Source: Capitulum mitella (taxonomy: Eukaryota > Arthropoda > Thecostraca > Pollicipedomorpha > Pollicipedidae). Taken from it: DNA of 64,000 nucleotides. The notes under the pieces were generated by a model that ran no database searches, was not told where the DNA came from, and worked only from the letters and a program-made list of their open reading frames with translations. The translations under genes were made by a program, and so were the position numbers. Where the stretch lies: NCBI GenBank assembly GCA_030062745.1, contig CP099854.1, forward strand, positions 5,220,301-5,284,300, read 5' to 3'. Positions 33,738 to 46,629 of this stretch are shown piece after piece (positions within the stretch are counted from its first letter, which is position 1; each line of letters begins with the position of its first letter).

Positions 33738-33850
33738 GCCGGAAATGTTGGGTGGGGGGGGGGGGCCAAACCACAGTTGGATGGGCCCAAATCAACATTG
33801 GGTGGGTTGTGGCCCTCTAAAAGAATACAGATCGACACCCCTGGTAAGAT
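33738..33850. repeat. dispersed repeat fragment, paired with 38148-38245
   Basis: Both copies have a G-rich start, CATTGGGTGGG or CACTGGGTGGG, and end with CCCTCTAAAAGAATACAGATC or CCCCCTAAAGAAATACAGATC followed by a TGG. This is the kind of terminus seen on non-autonomous DNA elements, but inverted ends were not found. Confidence 0.5.
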
Positions 33851-36204
33851 CACCAAAATCAAAAGGGTTCTGGATAAGAAAAGGGTGCACTCTCCCCTTC
33901 AGTGTCTATTTTAGCATGTCAGCTGGGGAGCAAATGACCGCAGTAGCAGCTAAATCCTCCAATGGGGGAGGGCACAGCGACGCCACTTGTTCCGAAGGGT
34001 ACAGAGAGTGTTGTCACCGGCGAGCCAACCTCTCCAAACGAATTGGCTAAAATACGAGGAATGTTTACCCGAAAGACTGAGGCGAGGCCCTCGTTCCATG
34101 GGTGTCGCCAGGATTCTCGACCTGGAGGCTGCCTGCGAGACTTGGGGGCGTTGATTACGCAGTGAATGAGAAATAATGGTGTTTTGCATTAGTTTTCGCG
34201 GCCCGCGTGGGCGGCGGGGGCTAAACGGACTCAGCGGGGGAGAGCACTGACGGCTACAGCCTTCCCAAGGAAACTCTGGCAACGCTTCTGCCTCACTCTT
34301 GGTGTTTCCCTGCTGCAGCCAAAATCTCTTCCCCCCATGATTCTCGCTTCAAACGGGTCCCAGACTTGTGCGAAACACTGGAACAACCCCCAGCACACCG
34401 TAAGCTAGTCCTGCCCTGATTGCGCTAATGGCGCAGTTGGGCCCGGCAAATGGTGGCGCAAAAGAGGCAATGGCTCTACCATAACAAAACTAGCCGAGGA
34501 TAAAAAACGCATGCATGTATGATCTTTGTTCTAGTCAAATAGGAAGCGTAATTTCACAACGGAAGCACTGCAGGGGATCAGTTTTACTTCACATTATTGA
34601 TAGAACAGTTATACACGGATATCACAAGCCCGAAAATTATTTCAAACTTGCACCGAAACTTCACGGACGCACCACACGTCTGTAATGATGTCAGAAAGAA
34701 AGAGAAAGGGACCAAATCTCCAGTCATGCTGGCTCTCTCGGAAAATATCCTTCATCTGTCAGTCCGTTCCCTCAATTAGGAGATAATGGGGTGGCGCAAT
34801 TAGGCAGGGTGGCGCCAATTGGACAGCTTCGCCTACATGATGAAAACCGCGCCCTGGACACCATCGTACCCAGTTTTGGAGGACCCTCGCGATCCGCTGA
34901 GGTCTGACAAGAATTTTGAGTCACTCCATATACCCTCGTTGTTAAAGGGGACGTTTACCTGAAACGCTCGTTCTGAGCCGAGATAGCCAAGTTGTAGACT
35001 GCGATCTAAGAAACAATTTTTATTATTATTCCTGTTTCAAAACTCCGCATTGATGCAATTAACGCATCCACCAGTGAGCTCATGTCAGCTGTTGTGTGAC
35101 ATGACATGACAGCCAGTAATATACCAAACCAAATTTCATTACAGAGGATGCCAAGTGTGCCAGATAACCAACTCCCTTTCACAACACCACAGGGTTCAAA
35201 CTTTCACAGCCCAGCTGTTGGAAACATACCTAGTGCCAAACAGACGGTAATAAGGAAGGGTGAGATTAAAGGCCTCTATAAAGAATGTGGTCCTTTTTTC
35301 GTAAAATAAACAATGAAATCCCTTTGGTATTTCCATTGAAATCAAACTCCCACCACCATGTATTGTTTAGGTAAGTTGTAAGTGACCAGTAGGCAAAGGT
35401 GGGCGCTTTTTAAATACAACCTTTTCAAAAACCATTTAAAATAGTTGTGATTATTTCATTTGCCATTTCAAATAGGTAAAACCATGTACTATACCATTTT
35501 CCATGTAAATAGCAATTTCCGGACTATTTTGCATTTGAAAATAGTTAAATGTTTTTTTCTTCTGCACTGTTAAAAAAAGAAAAATTAAAAACATTCCAGG
35601 CAACTGGTGCTGGGTTTCTTCTGCTTTCCAGCAGAGTGGGATTCGCGCCGTTTGCCGAGAACAGATTCCACCGTTTCCGCGTGGTCTCGTAGCCCTGTGG
35701 GGCCATTCCCGCAGTGTAGGTTCCCAGGCACGGTATCGAGGGAGAGTCGTACCTCGAGGAGGCTCAGGCTCGGATGACGAGGAGTCAACGGCGCAGGCCG
35801 TAAATTACAGAGATATATTGGAAGAGGTAGATAAGGGCAGGAACAGTAGAAGTGGTTATGTCCTGCTCTGTGTGCGAGTCATATGTTCTGAGTCCGGCGG
35901 GTTCCAGTGACGTAACGAAAATGCCGAAAGCTCATTCACATCGATGATGCATCAGAAAACGGAAAGTGCTCCGGCAGCATGTGGAACAAAGTGAGTAGTT
36001 GCCGAACGCATCGAAAGTGTTTGTGGATATATGTAAAGCTGCACCAAAAACGCCAGTCGCCACTCGCTGGAACTCGCTGTACGATTCTGTTCGTTCTCTA
36101 TTGTCATGTAGGGAGGAGTGTCCAAAAAAGCAGCCAAAGAGCTGCCGCACCTGAAGCGGCCGGAGTGGACGTTCTCGAATGCGTGCGTACAGTGCTTAGC
36201 TCCG

Positions 36205-36349
36205 GTTGCTACCAGGGCTGGAACATTGTGTAAGTGATTGGGGAGCTGAGCTGAAAGCCTAATCTCCCCCCAAATGTCATTTTCTCAACGGATTCAGCCC
36301 ACTTTCTTTTGACGAGCAATTTTTTTTAATTTGTTATCGTTAGATAAGC

Positions 36350-36350
<1 letters not shown>
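36205..36350. repeat. dispersed repeat fragment, paired with 33421-33560
   Basis: See the partner for the shared segments; this copy runs into the (TA)n tract on its right. Confidence 0.45.

Positions 36351-36351
<1 letters not shown>

Positions 36352-36415
<64 letters not shown>
36352..36415. repeat. (AT)n microsatellite
   Basis: A pure alternating AT tract of about 64 bp. Confidence 0.97.
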
Positions 36416-36418
<3 letters not shown>

Positions 36419-36508
36419 ATTGTGCCATTTTGAACTTTATTTCATACTCCTCTTATATATCGCGGCCATTATTTTTGTAATTATTGTCTATTTCTCTTGT
36501 TGTTACAG

Positions 36509-36630
36509 GCAGACAACATAAGGGCGGGGGAATATCAACATGGAGACCATCACCCCCGCAATGAGACGCAAAGTTCCGCCCCTGGCATTGAGTATGATGA
36601 GATGGCTTACGAGTTCCATGCCAGAATAAG
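36509..36630 (+). CDS. isolated exon-like segment, product unknown
   Basis: A good acceptor (pyrimidine-rich stretch ending TTGTTACAG) and donor (AATAAG|GTAAGA) bound 122 nt. Only one of the three + frames is open, reading ADNIRAGEYQHGD ... IEYDEMAYEFHARI. No family was recognised and no partner exon was found nearby. The - strand is also open here, so a chance or transposon origin is possible. Confidence 0.25.
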
Positions 36631-38500
36631 GTAAGATACAGTATTCTCTAGTGTTTGACCTCATATCAAAATACTCAATCAAAAGTGACACAATTTCGGT
36701 CCTAATTAGAACTATTATCAAATGGGAGTTTGTGTTTGTTTGTTGTGGGAAAGGACGCACAGCCTATTGGGCTCAAGCGCCCGTGTCTTGTGTGAAGTCC
36801 TTTGTCTCGTCGGGCGCCAGTCAGTCGTCTGTCCGATAACAGTTGATTGCAGCTGGCTTTCTTGTTTTGTCTCGCATGCATACTAATCGTCGCCGCACCA
36901 CGCAAACGAATTTTATAACCAAATCAACTGACGTGTGAGGCATATTTCGGCAATCCTTTACAAACATTATACGCCGGTGGCAAAAGGAGACGTCACTGTA
37001 AGAATGACGACATCATTGATCTTTTTTTCCTTTTTTTTTTAAGTTGTTGTTGGTTGGTTGAGGAGGTAAGGTTAGGTTTGGTTAGCGAATTTTCGTGGAA
37101 TCCTTCCCTTCAGCCCTCCTGCAGCGTTTAGTACGTTCCAGTACTAACCCCCCAATTTAGGTTCGAATTCGTACTAAAAAACTTTCCCTTCTTATACAAT
37201 TGTACCATTATTTGTCTGAATTAGGGGAATGACGACATATTGGTAAGATATTTGGGCTCTTGCACTTTGTGCTGTATTTTAGGCATTATTTGTCTGATGT
37301 ATCCATAGATGCGCATTTTTTTGGCTTTCATCGCTGAAGTGAAGACTGTTTTTACTCCTAAAGACTTATCTGATGATGGATGCAAGCAAAATTACCATGA
37401 TCCTACGTATTTCTGTCGGCAGGCAAGGGTCATTATCTGATGTGCTAATTAATATGATATGATTGCCAAGCTATGATAATAAGTACAGCGATAGGTGGGC
37501 ATAGGATGCCATGGGATACGTAAAACAGTGGCCATTAACTTTACCAGCTTGAGAGAAATTTGATGTTGTCTCTTTAATGCTCTGCATCGATGACTTCAAA
37601 ATAGCTCTGGTCCCACCAGCTCAGAAGCCATGCCTATGACTATGGCTGAAGTACAGACTCTGTTGTTGCCATGTTGCATGGATTTACATCTAGCACTCTG
37701 GGTGAGACGACGATAACATGAGTCATTTAGGTTGTTGTAATGGAATGCGGTTAAAATTACTATGGATTAACATCCACGGGTGGAGACACCAGCATTGCAG
37801 ACTCTGACAGATCCTGTTCCACCATGTGTCCATCCCAGCCTTTTTTTGCAATTTTCCAGTTGTTTCTGTATGTAATACGAAATCCGAAATAGTTTCAATG
37901 TCAGCAACCACTTTAACTGTAAAGAGTGCTGCACATATAATACAGCAATGTAATACACACATGTAACAGATTGGGAGATACACCATGCATTTGTAACATG
38001 GTGGGATAAATATATAGGTGAGTGCATGATGTCCTAGAAGGTATATAATCTATGTCGGTGATACCTTCTGTTCCTTACAGGGCATAAGTTTATGATTTCT
38101 GTGTACAAAGAAAAATATGTTTTGGCTCTAATAAATTACATGAAGATTCATTGGGAGGGAGGGGCTATTTTAAGCACTGGGTGGGAGCTGTTTTTAGGAC
38201 TGGGGGCTGCAGCCCCCTAAAGAAATACAGATCTCCGCTAGTGGTTGCTACCGCTCTTGGTAGGTTGCACAGTAAGGCGGAGAACTTTTATGAACCTTTT
38301 GCCAACACTGTTCTGAGTCAGCAACTGAAGAGTGGGAGAACGGTGTACCTACAGTGTTGTGGCCCGCTGCCTGCACGCATCGCTGACATTTGGAGAGAGG
38401 TTTGCAAACTTCTTGAGCTTGAATTTGGATGGCGAAATGGTTAGATGAGCCATTTGGAACGCTGCGAGTCGTCCCTTTTATAAACTGGGTTTTTTAATTG
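36631..38500. other. intergenic DNA without recognised gene
   Basis: It contains a GGTTAGGTTTGGTTAGCG stretch near 37066-37084 and the repeat fragment 38148-38245. No exon was recognised. Confidence 0.4.
38148..38245. repeat. dispersed repeat fragment, paired with 33738-33850
   Basis: Includes GGGGGCTGCAGCCCCC, a short perfect palindrome, then TAAAGAAATACAGATC shared with the partner. Confidence 0.5.
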
Positions 38501-38540
38501 GCTAAGATGGAGACATCATTAAGGAATCTCTAGTGGCAGC

Positions 38541-38822
38541 GTGTTCCAGGATGCGTCTGTCATTGCCCGAGAGGCAGATCCCGGCGTGGCCGCGGACACG
38601 GCCGCGATCATTTGCGGCAGTTCGTACTTCGGTTACGATGATGTTGACCGTGACGCGAGCTCGGTGGAGGCCGAACTCATGGAACGAAAGCAACAGGTGT
38701 TCAACTTATTTCGCAGAAAGAACGCTGACATTTCCATGCTGGGGACGTTCCCTGTAATCCGCAGGATGTTCGTCCGGTGCAACAATTGCTCCCTCATCGG
38801 CAGCGGTGGGGTGGCTCTTTAG
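38541..38822 (+). pseudogene. probable hAT transposase C-terminal relic
   Basis: The + frame reads ELMERKQQVFNLFRRKN, then ISMLGTFPVIRRMFVRCNN and SLIGSGGVA before a stop. This resembles the hAT C-terminal region in which a YP-x-hydrophobic-xx-MF-x-x-N/Y-N segment precedes the PSSAPVERLFS dimerisation motif. That motif is absent or degraded. No inverted ends were found around it. The match is by motif recall only. Confidence 0.35.
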
Positions 38823-38829
38823 TATGGGC

Positions 38830-41800
38830 GGCATGATTCTTGCGTGAAAGAGAAGGTGCATGACGTATAAAACGTTTGGGTAAGGCCTGATGGTCGCATG
38901 TATCAAAAAAAAAACTATAACTGTTCATCAGGGAGCGTCCAAAAGTGTTCTGTTCCGCTTCTTCAGCAGTGTTGTCGCGTAACCATACACTGTGCAGGGA
39001 CTGTGATTTGTTGCGTGATTTTGCGGTCGCCAACGGTATGGTAGTGCCCAAGGTGGTAAACTGCGATGTTTGTTTTTACGAAAGCAACACTTTTGTTCCT
39101 CGCCGACATTTCTGTGCTCCGAATAATCCACTTGGTTAGATTAAGACTAGAAGCTAGAACATTGGTCGTTAAACGATGTCAATGCTTATCCTCATTCTTC
39201 GTGCTTTGAAAGCTGCATGAACTACAAGCGTCTTTAACGCCGTGACACGCCGTTCACCAGCTGACAATGAACACGTCGGTTTTCTGAAACTAAGGAGTGA
39301 AGTGAACCCGTGTCTCATATACCTCATATATCTCATATACTATATAATTTGAGTCACCGAGGTTTGTGTGTCATTCCACGATGCAATGCCCGAGTACTTT
39401 TGACCGGCGAACTTAAGCCGGGTGAACTTTTTTCCGACGAACGTCTGCGATACGAACTTTTGCCCTAAAATCGAGACAAAAGTGTCCCCTTACCAGGTGC
39501 GTTAATGCAAAACCCCCTTTCACTGCGCGTTTTGTCTCATATACCCTTTGATCTATAACTAATTTGCATAACAATGCTTTGTCTCCTGGTCTTCTGTGGG
39601 CCGTTTTCATTGCAGTGTTTGAAACCCAGAAATATTTAAGAGGCATTCTTCAAGGTATTTAACAGTTATACCTTTCATACGTATTTTGAACTAAGATAGC
39701 CAGGTTGTAATAGTGTAGTTTCGGGAATATGTTCGAAACATAAATGATTTCTTAGCTCCGTGTTTACGTCGTTTCAAAGCAGTGTCCCGAAAATCCTCCA
39801 CAAACGAAGATCTGCTGGAGGGGTGAGACCCGAATCCACCATCCAGCTGCGTTCCGGACGCAGTCACGTGATCATTCACGCCCGGGGCGACAGTCGCTGC
39901 CGACGAGTTACGATCGCAGTTTGTCCGCCGATAGCGACGGAGCTTCGCAAGGTCGTTCTGGAAAAAGGAGCCATCACGGCGCCAGTCAATACAATGGAAA
40001 ATGGTGCTCGCTCAATGGGCATCGTCAGCCGGGACAGCCTTATTGGCACTATATCATACTGCGCATTCATCGTGCGAGCTTTGTTGACAGCCTGAGCTGG
40101 GGCGGCACTGTTACGATCAGTTTCGCTACGATAACTCACGGCACCGCTGTGACCCGTGACACGGCTCGCGCTGCCGGACACCGACGTTGCCGAACGTGTC
40201 GGCAGCGCTCCTACCCGACGGTCAAACGAGACGGCGACACGCGAGACGCTCTGAACGTCCGGCCTCACGGAACGCCGGACAAGCTGTAGTTTTTCTCGCC
40301 ACGGCGGGAACGAGCGCGTGATGTGTTGGATTTGCGCACTTGCGACACACACAGACGGGCAGAGCTGGCAGTGTTTTCGCAGTCAGTTAGTTGCAGCCTT
40401 ACGGAGTCGATTCTTTTCAAGGCTTTCTCGGTCCATGGCCCAGTGGGCGTCCAAGTCGACCCGACCACTCAGCTGTCCAAGGATTACACCATGGAATGGA
40501 GACCGCACACTCCACCAACCGTGCGGCAAGCCAGGGACCACGTGACCCAGTGCGCCAGACAAGGGTTTACGCTGTCGAGCGGCGTCCTATTTATCCGGTC
40601 TCCTCCGGCGGAAGGGGTGTCGACATATGTGCTCTTTTGGAGGGACTATCATCCCGCTCCCCAATGCGGATCTTGGCCCTCCAAAGCTGATTCCGCCACC
40701 CCCATATTTTTTCTCTGTTTTGACAAGGGAAGTAGACAATAATGACAAAAAGACCGGCCGCAGTATATCAGAGAGAAGCAGAAAGTGCATTTGACAACAT
40801 AGAATGATCCAAAACATTTTGGAAAGAAATAGTGATGGATTCTGTGGCCAAACGGGTACAACGTTTAGGGGTGTCATATTCTATAAGTCTGGTAGTGCTA
40901 GAGGCCCGTCATTATTGATATGAACCCTATCAGTGTTCTCTAGGGCTTTGCAAATGCTTTTTGTTAGAAAACGTTGTTAGTCAAAACAACGTGGGCTAAC
41001 CGTTGAGAAACCCGCATTTGGAAGGAGGTTAGCTTGTCGAGCCCTCGGCTCGACCCACGCACGCACCCCCGTCCCTGTCATTTACTCAGAACGACACCCC
41101 TGTCCGGCAGTACGCTGTGCTGTCGATCTCTTCCGGACCCGACCTACGAGCTGGTCATCGCGACGAGGTGGCTGCTTCGAGTTAGAGAGAAAATTTCGTT
41201 TCACCCTATCTGCAAATGCGTTCTCTCATTTTCGCACATTATTACGATAGTTATGGGAGTCTAAGAGGCGTTTCTGTATTTCAGAACAAAACGTTACGGT
41301 TACTTTCGAATTTTTTTTCAATTGCTAGTGATGACCGCGTTTCGTTGTAGTTGAGCACAAAACGACAGGGCTAAAAAATAGGCGGCATGGCGTCGTAACT
41401 GGAGGCACAAATCTCTGAAGGTAAACGTTGTCAAGTCAAACCAGCCAAATCTGACTCGTTTTCGATGTATTTCTCCATGCCGTCACGTCTCACGTGGCTG
41501 GCACAGGGCTCCAATCCCTGAACAGACACCTGTTATAGGACGGCCGTGTCGTGAAGCTGCACGGCACGCTAAAGAAGATCCTTCGGCGCCATCCGGTCGA
41601 GCGCCTGGGAAAAAAATCACTCATTCTTTAGGAGCATTTTGGCAGCGAGGCGAGGGTCTGGCACGAGGTTCAGCTCAACATGGGCTTTGATCCCCACCAA
41701 ACTCTCTTCATTACGTGCATGCCAAATTTATGGCCACCAAATCCGTTCTCTCTCTCTCTCTCTCTCTTATTATGCTAATTATTATTACTATACAAATCAG

Positions 41801-42480
41801 CCCTTCCGAATTCTTGATGATGTTTGTGAGGTCAGTAAAAGGTCAAAGAAGGCAGTGGCTTTAATTCATGATTATGACCTACAATGACCTTGGCCCAAGT
41901 AAAAACCAAAGTGCGGAGGCCACTGACAGCATCGGTGATATCCATACATAAGATTCGGTAGGGCTGAGCAACGTAAACTACCTTCAACGTTTGCTATGCG
42001 ATGAAGACCGCTGCCGCATCGAAACTTCTTTTGTGACACCCCGACATCGTAGGTTCGTGGCCTGTCAAAGTGTTGAGCTGATTTTCATGGAGTATGTAAC
42101 AGGATTTGAGAGTCAGCTGTGCAAAATTTCCGAGCAATCGGGAGCTTCGTTGTCCCGTCGACTTGCAACAAGCATCAGGAAAGAGGGTGCAGCAGCCCCA
42201 TCCCCCTCCGTACTGGTGAGGGTTAAGCTAGTGCACACTGAAGTTAGATTTGGGAAATTTTACTCATGGATCGCAGGAACTGAATGAGGTATCAATTCGC
42301 TCTCGGAAACATTGAGCTTTGGGCTGTAGAGTTATCTGGAGACGAGTTGGCATTTTTCTCCGTTCCAGAAACGACAGTGCGCGCCTCAGCAGTGTTCAAT
42401 TTCCGGCCAGCATTTTCGTTTGCTGCTTCAGCGTCAGCGAACCAGTCTACAAGAGCTTCCCCACTCGTCTGCGGCGCTCG
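38830..42480. other. intergenic DNA without recognised gene
   Basis: CpG-rich between about 39750 and 40620 with overlapping frames on both strands, none resembling a known family. A (CT)n tract lies at 41741-41767. Confidence 0.4.
41741..41767. repeat. (CT)n microsatellite
   Basis: An uninterrupted TC dinucleotide tract of about 27 bp. Confidence 0.95.
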
Positions 42481-43235
42481 TGAACTGACAACAGCCGCCC
42501 CCTCCGTCCCGCTGATCCGTCTCAGCGGCGGCAGAGCCTGCGGTTTGGATCGGTCGCTCAGACGACAGGTGACGACCGGCCGGCTGACATCCCTCTCAGT
42601 GTTCAACCAAGCTCAGCCGGGCTCAGCCAGGCTCAGCCGAGCTCAGCCGGGCGCCGGCGAAATTCAGGAGCGGCGCCAGGGCCTAAGACGGCCTGAGCCG
42701 GCGGCCGTCACGCTTTTGGCCTCGGATTTCTGCGGTAAACTGTGGCCCTGGGTAGCACTGGCTCGTACCTCCGTACTGACGAATCCTCGCCGGCTGTTTT
42801 CCCACTCCAGCTGCAGCCAGCGAGCGGCAGCCTCTGCGGCGAATACTCCTCGGATCCTCCCTCCCCCGTGCTGGCTGGACATCCCACTTTGTCGCAACCC
42901 CGCAACGGCAGCCCCTCGTCGCCGTTGCGCCAAATTTATTTACCTCTAATAACAGCCGCGCCGAGACGTTTATGGCGCGCCGCGGCTGCTTTACGGCGCC
43001 GGACGGCGGCGCAATTAAGCCGTGCGCCGCGCGACGAGGCGATAATGGCGCAATTTGACTCGGAAAATTGATACTTGGCGCCCGGGCCGCTGAAATACGG
43101 CGGGCGGTATTGAAGCGGCCCACGGCACGGCCGGTTACTGCGGACAGTGGGCAGGGGGACAGTGTTTCCCGTGTCACCCTGTTACAGCCGGCTACTGCGG
43201 ACAGAGGACGGGGGGTCTGCACTCCTCAGTGCCAC
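42480..43235. promoter_or_regulatory. CpG-rich block with homeodomain-like sites; candidate regulatory island
   Basis: This GC-rich stretch of about 750 bp is interrupted by compact AT-rich motifs: AAATTTATTTACCTCTAATAAC (core TTTATTTAC and CTAATAAC) at 42931-42953, TTTATGG at 42969-42975, CAATTAAG at 43012-43019, and GATAATGG then CAATTTG at 43041-43057. These resemble Hox/Cad and antennapedia-class sites. Four copies of a GGCTCAGCC-type 10-mer lie at 42608-42650, and a diverged 58-bp duplication (GGTTACTGCGGACAG / GGCTACTGCGGACAG) at 43130-43235. No start site or gene is assigned. Confidence 0.35.
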
Positions 43236-43249
43236 CCAACACTGTCATG

Positions 43250-44628
43250 ATAAGGGGTATTTTTGCAAAAAGTGACCCGAGATCAACCAAGCCACAAGGT
43301 CAAACTGGTTCATGCCTTGACCTTTGGCCTTTTATGTCACTGGTGTAGAATTTCAAGAGAAGCTCAAAATGGGCTGCTGATCGATATCTGTAACACTGGT
43401 TATCAGTGCCAGAATCGTCTCAGAAAAGATGCTGGATGGACAATGTGCAAAGCTGCTAAGTGAAATCGTCTTCAGTTAGGAGTACCGAAAATCGGGAGTC
43501 GCTGGTTCTTCTGGTAGGGGACTGGCACCGGAAAACCAAAGGCAGGAGAGCGAGAAGGGGCAAAAATGCCCCTGGGTTAGTACGGCATCAAGCTATATAC
43601 CGGTACCCGTAATTGTTGGTGCGTTTACTAAAATATTAATTATTATTATAAAAGCTACTAAAATATTGCATCCGATTTGTGACGGCGACTTCACCACATG
43701 AGAGGGACAAGTTTCCGTCCCAATGGGAAACGTTCACGTTACCTCAGTGCTGTTGGATAAGAAACTTTAAAACAGTGATTCCCAAACTAGGGGTCTTCGA
43801 GTAATGGCCTCTCCGGTGGGGGACAAGCTGGCGTAGAACCTTCCAAAAGTTATAGGTTACAGCTACAATAAAAAATGCAGCATGTCACATTTTGTCATGA
43901 TCTGAGAGGTATAACGTACGAAAGATAAGGTTGTTTTCCACCGAATTCAGGCCGGGCAATAACCTGTTTTTTTGGGGGGCATTTGGTTTCATTTGATCTA
44001 GAGACATATGACCTAGGACCACGGCATTATATACGCCATGCGTTTCCTACCAGCGCTACCCCTTGCACACCTTCGGCGACAACGACACATAATTTGCAAA
44101 GTTAGAAAAACAAAATCACCCCCTCCCCTCTCTCCGGTTCCAGGTATTCTCAGCCCCTCTGCGGTGCGTGTGTTAAGCTCGCATCGATGTACCTGCTTAA
44201 ATGCACGCATATGTTATGATCCGAGATCGAAACTGGCCCTTCGTCGTTCCGAGAAATTATGCCATGTTCTGGATATGGAAAAGTTACCAAACACCAAAAT
44301 AAGAAGAAGCATCGATCTTTGGTCAAAAGACAACGACCACGAGGCACTCCGGCAATTTCTGCATTCCCGAACACCGACGAAGAGGTCAATTCACATTGTG
44401 GCTCTTAAAAAAAAAACGATCACGACGTACCGGGTCAAATTCACCCTGCAACGTTTATCCGCATAAAAAGTAGATAGAAACGAAGCCTGACCATTTTTCC
44501 TTCAATTTCCGGAATGAAAAGTGTGGGCTGTGATGTTCGTTTTCGAGCTATTAAGCAAAAAGTTGCACACATGCACATGCTGCGATGGTAAGGCGTAGGT
44601 TCGAATCCCGTTGCCGCCAAACCAAAAC

Positions 44629-44682
<54 letters not shown>

Positions 44683-44850
44683 CGATTGATGACTAAAGCG
44701 GAAATTATGCCACAGCAGGGGCAGAATAATATGACATGAACATCACACAAATATCCTTATCACACATTACTGCTTCAAGAAAGACTTGGACCAGTACTCA
44801 TTTGTGTTGTAGTAATCAGGGTAAAAATGATGCAACAGCAGACCTGCCGT
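43250..44850. other. no gene assigned; SINE-like tail and microsatellite
   Basis: A low-CpG segment near 43262-43465 is open on the + strand for 66 codons but was not recognised. The following kilobase holds nothing identified apart from the tRNA-like fragment at 44585-44625 and its AT tail. Confidence 0.4.
44560..44681 (+). repeat. tRNA-derived SINE 3' fragment with (AT)n tail
   Basis: A B-box-like GGTTCGAATCCCG at 44608-44620 is followed within 20 bases by a pure (AT)n tail (44631-44681). A box-B promoter close to a simple-repeat tail is the signature of a short tRNA-derived SINE. A clear A box was not seen, so the copy may be 5'-truncated. Confidence 0.5.
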
Positions 44851-44857
44851 CACCAAC

Positions 44858-44976
44858 CTGCTTCTTCCTTGGGCTTCGGGAAAAGGTGGTACTTAATGCC
44901 AGATTGTAGGGCTGGCATTCCGGACTGAAGTGCCATTACGTCAAACAGGTACTGCACAATTTGGCACGTTATTGGT
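44858..44976 (-). CDS. exon of unrecognised - strand gene (exon d)
   Basis: On the - strand a strong acceptor CTCCTTTTCAG| precedes 119 nt, ending at GCAG|GTTGGTG. One frame is open across it: PITCQIVQYLFDVMALQSG, then MPALQSGIKYHLFPKPKEEA. It joins in phase with the exon 45671-45838 (2 nt plus 1 nt), giving WAAGPITCQIV. It reads like a globular helical protein but no family was recognised. Confidence 0.5.
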
Positions 44977-45670
44977 CTGAAAAGGAGACACATTATCTAA
45001 AAAATAAGTTACCAGGTTCTTGCAGGTTTTCACTTTACCACTGGCTAAAATAAATAACTGAGCCAAATGCTTGCAACCAAAAGCTAGGTCTGACAATAGA
45101 AAACCACATGATGGAATAGCTGGCTGAATAGAAAACACCTGTTCTCTCACGTTTTTTTCACCATTTCTTTGTAACTGAAACCCATTTTATCTCCCATTGC
45201 TCCCAGGTGGAGGAATGTCAAAGTGGCTCGAGTGGAACTAAGCCAGCTTTAAAGTAAACACCACTGAAAGCAACAAAGGCATTACCCAGGGTAACGAGGA
45301 CCCTGTGGTCTCAGTCCTATATCATTTTCCAGCTGAGCGCACTGTGAAACAAAAATATCTCAAAAGTGTCAGGAATATCAGACTAGATGCTTATGATATA
45401 TTTATAGATATTCCATGATAGGAATCCTTATAACTGACACACAGAGAAATATTTCCTATATATAAGCACTGTTGAGAATGTGGAGTATAGCCGAACATTC
45501 AGATTTCAAACAAAATATTTGACTGAATATCCAAATTTTACATACATTCAGATATTGGAATCATTACCAAAATACTCGGAAACACTGGGATCATGAAAAT
45601 GGTACCCCAGTACCTAAACATTACCAACGTTCAAGCATATCAATAAGCGTAAATATCAAAGATACGTTAC

Positions 45671-45838
45671 CCTGCTGCCCAGCCACAAATTTCAAACACA
45701 GTACAACCTTTACAGGAATCTACAGCATTCACCTCTTCGACTAGGCATAGATGTAAAACACCTGTCTTCAGGATGGCATGGATCTGTTGCAGATTAAGGG
45801 GTCCGGACGACAGAGAAGGACACGGGGAATCTTTGGCA
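45671..45838 (-). CDS. exon of unrecognised - strand gene (exon c)
   Basis: On the - strand, acceptor GTGTCTTCCAG| and donor GCAGG|GTAACG bound 168 nt. The open frame reads AKDSPCPSLSSGPLNLQQI, HAILKTGVLHLCLVEEV and NAVDSCKGCTVFEICGWAAG. It leaves with 2 nt, which exon d completes. The surrounding 44.75-46.1 kb is relatively poor in CpG, as in the 5' part of the hnRNP gene, which fits a transcribed, methylated gene. The product is unknown. Confidence 0.5.
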
Positions 45839-46629
45839 CTGGAAGACACACGTTTGATAAGTCAGACCGGTGTACACTGCGGTATAGAACAGGAGTCAGC
45901 CCATTTTGGTGTCATGTCAGGCGACACTCAACATACAGAGAACAGGTGGATTAAAAGTTTCTTTTCATAAATATCATCGTGGGGTGTGCAAATGTCTGTG
46001 TTCTGTCGATATTGCAATCGTATTTTTGATGGAAGTACCTTGTGCTAAAATGCAACAAAAGGTCTGTTGCCAATTTGCTTATCTTATCGGTGTCAAAATT
46101 TCCGTTGGTAACAATGAAATGCTATGCTTAGGTTTCCTGAATATTTGGATACGATAATCAAACAGAATCATCCAAATATCCAGATACTAAAACAACAGAT
46201 TACTCAACTTTAACGTGGGTACACCTTGATTTATCTCTACCATCCGGACACCTACCATGCAGCTCCATCCAGCCTGTTTACCTTACTTTGCCTACGGCTG
46301 TCGGAAATTATAAAAATCGTAAATGCCACTATGCCTGTTGGTCATATGCTAACTAACTAAACTGTGTCAAACCTGTTCATAAGAAGAGATACTCCAGTAA
46401 GATACAAGGCAAATTACTTAAAAACAACGTAATTTTCCAACCATCTGGTATCGATCCTCACGCGCTGTGTGGCGGATTTCCTCAATCTTCAAGGCTTGGA
46501 AACACATTGCGATATTTTTAACTTAATCGCCACAACCAACCACAGATGCTGCCAGCTGAGCACTACCAAATATTGGTATAATCAGTTCGAATCTGAATAT
46601 CTGAATTTGGTACATTTCTGGTACAACTC

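Larger units (their letters stand above)
32075..36500. other. intergenic DNA with transposon debris
   Basis: A CpG-rich patch lies at 32390-32830 without a recognised gene. Two repeat pairs have one member here (33421-33560 and 33738-33850; see separate entries). A short tandem of GACAT occurs near 35096-35108. No exon was recognised. Confidence 0.4.

Noticed and set aside
39876..40742. Overlapping frames of 120-160 codons on both strands in a CpG-rich patch
   Set aside because: No family motif, no convincing splice sites, and both strands are open at once.
44585..44625. Functional tRNA gene at the GGTTCGAATCCCG box
   Set aside because: The T-stem pairs poorly, there is no acceptor stem, and an (AT)n tail follows directly; a SINE fragment is the better reading.
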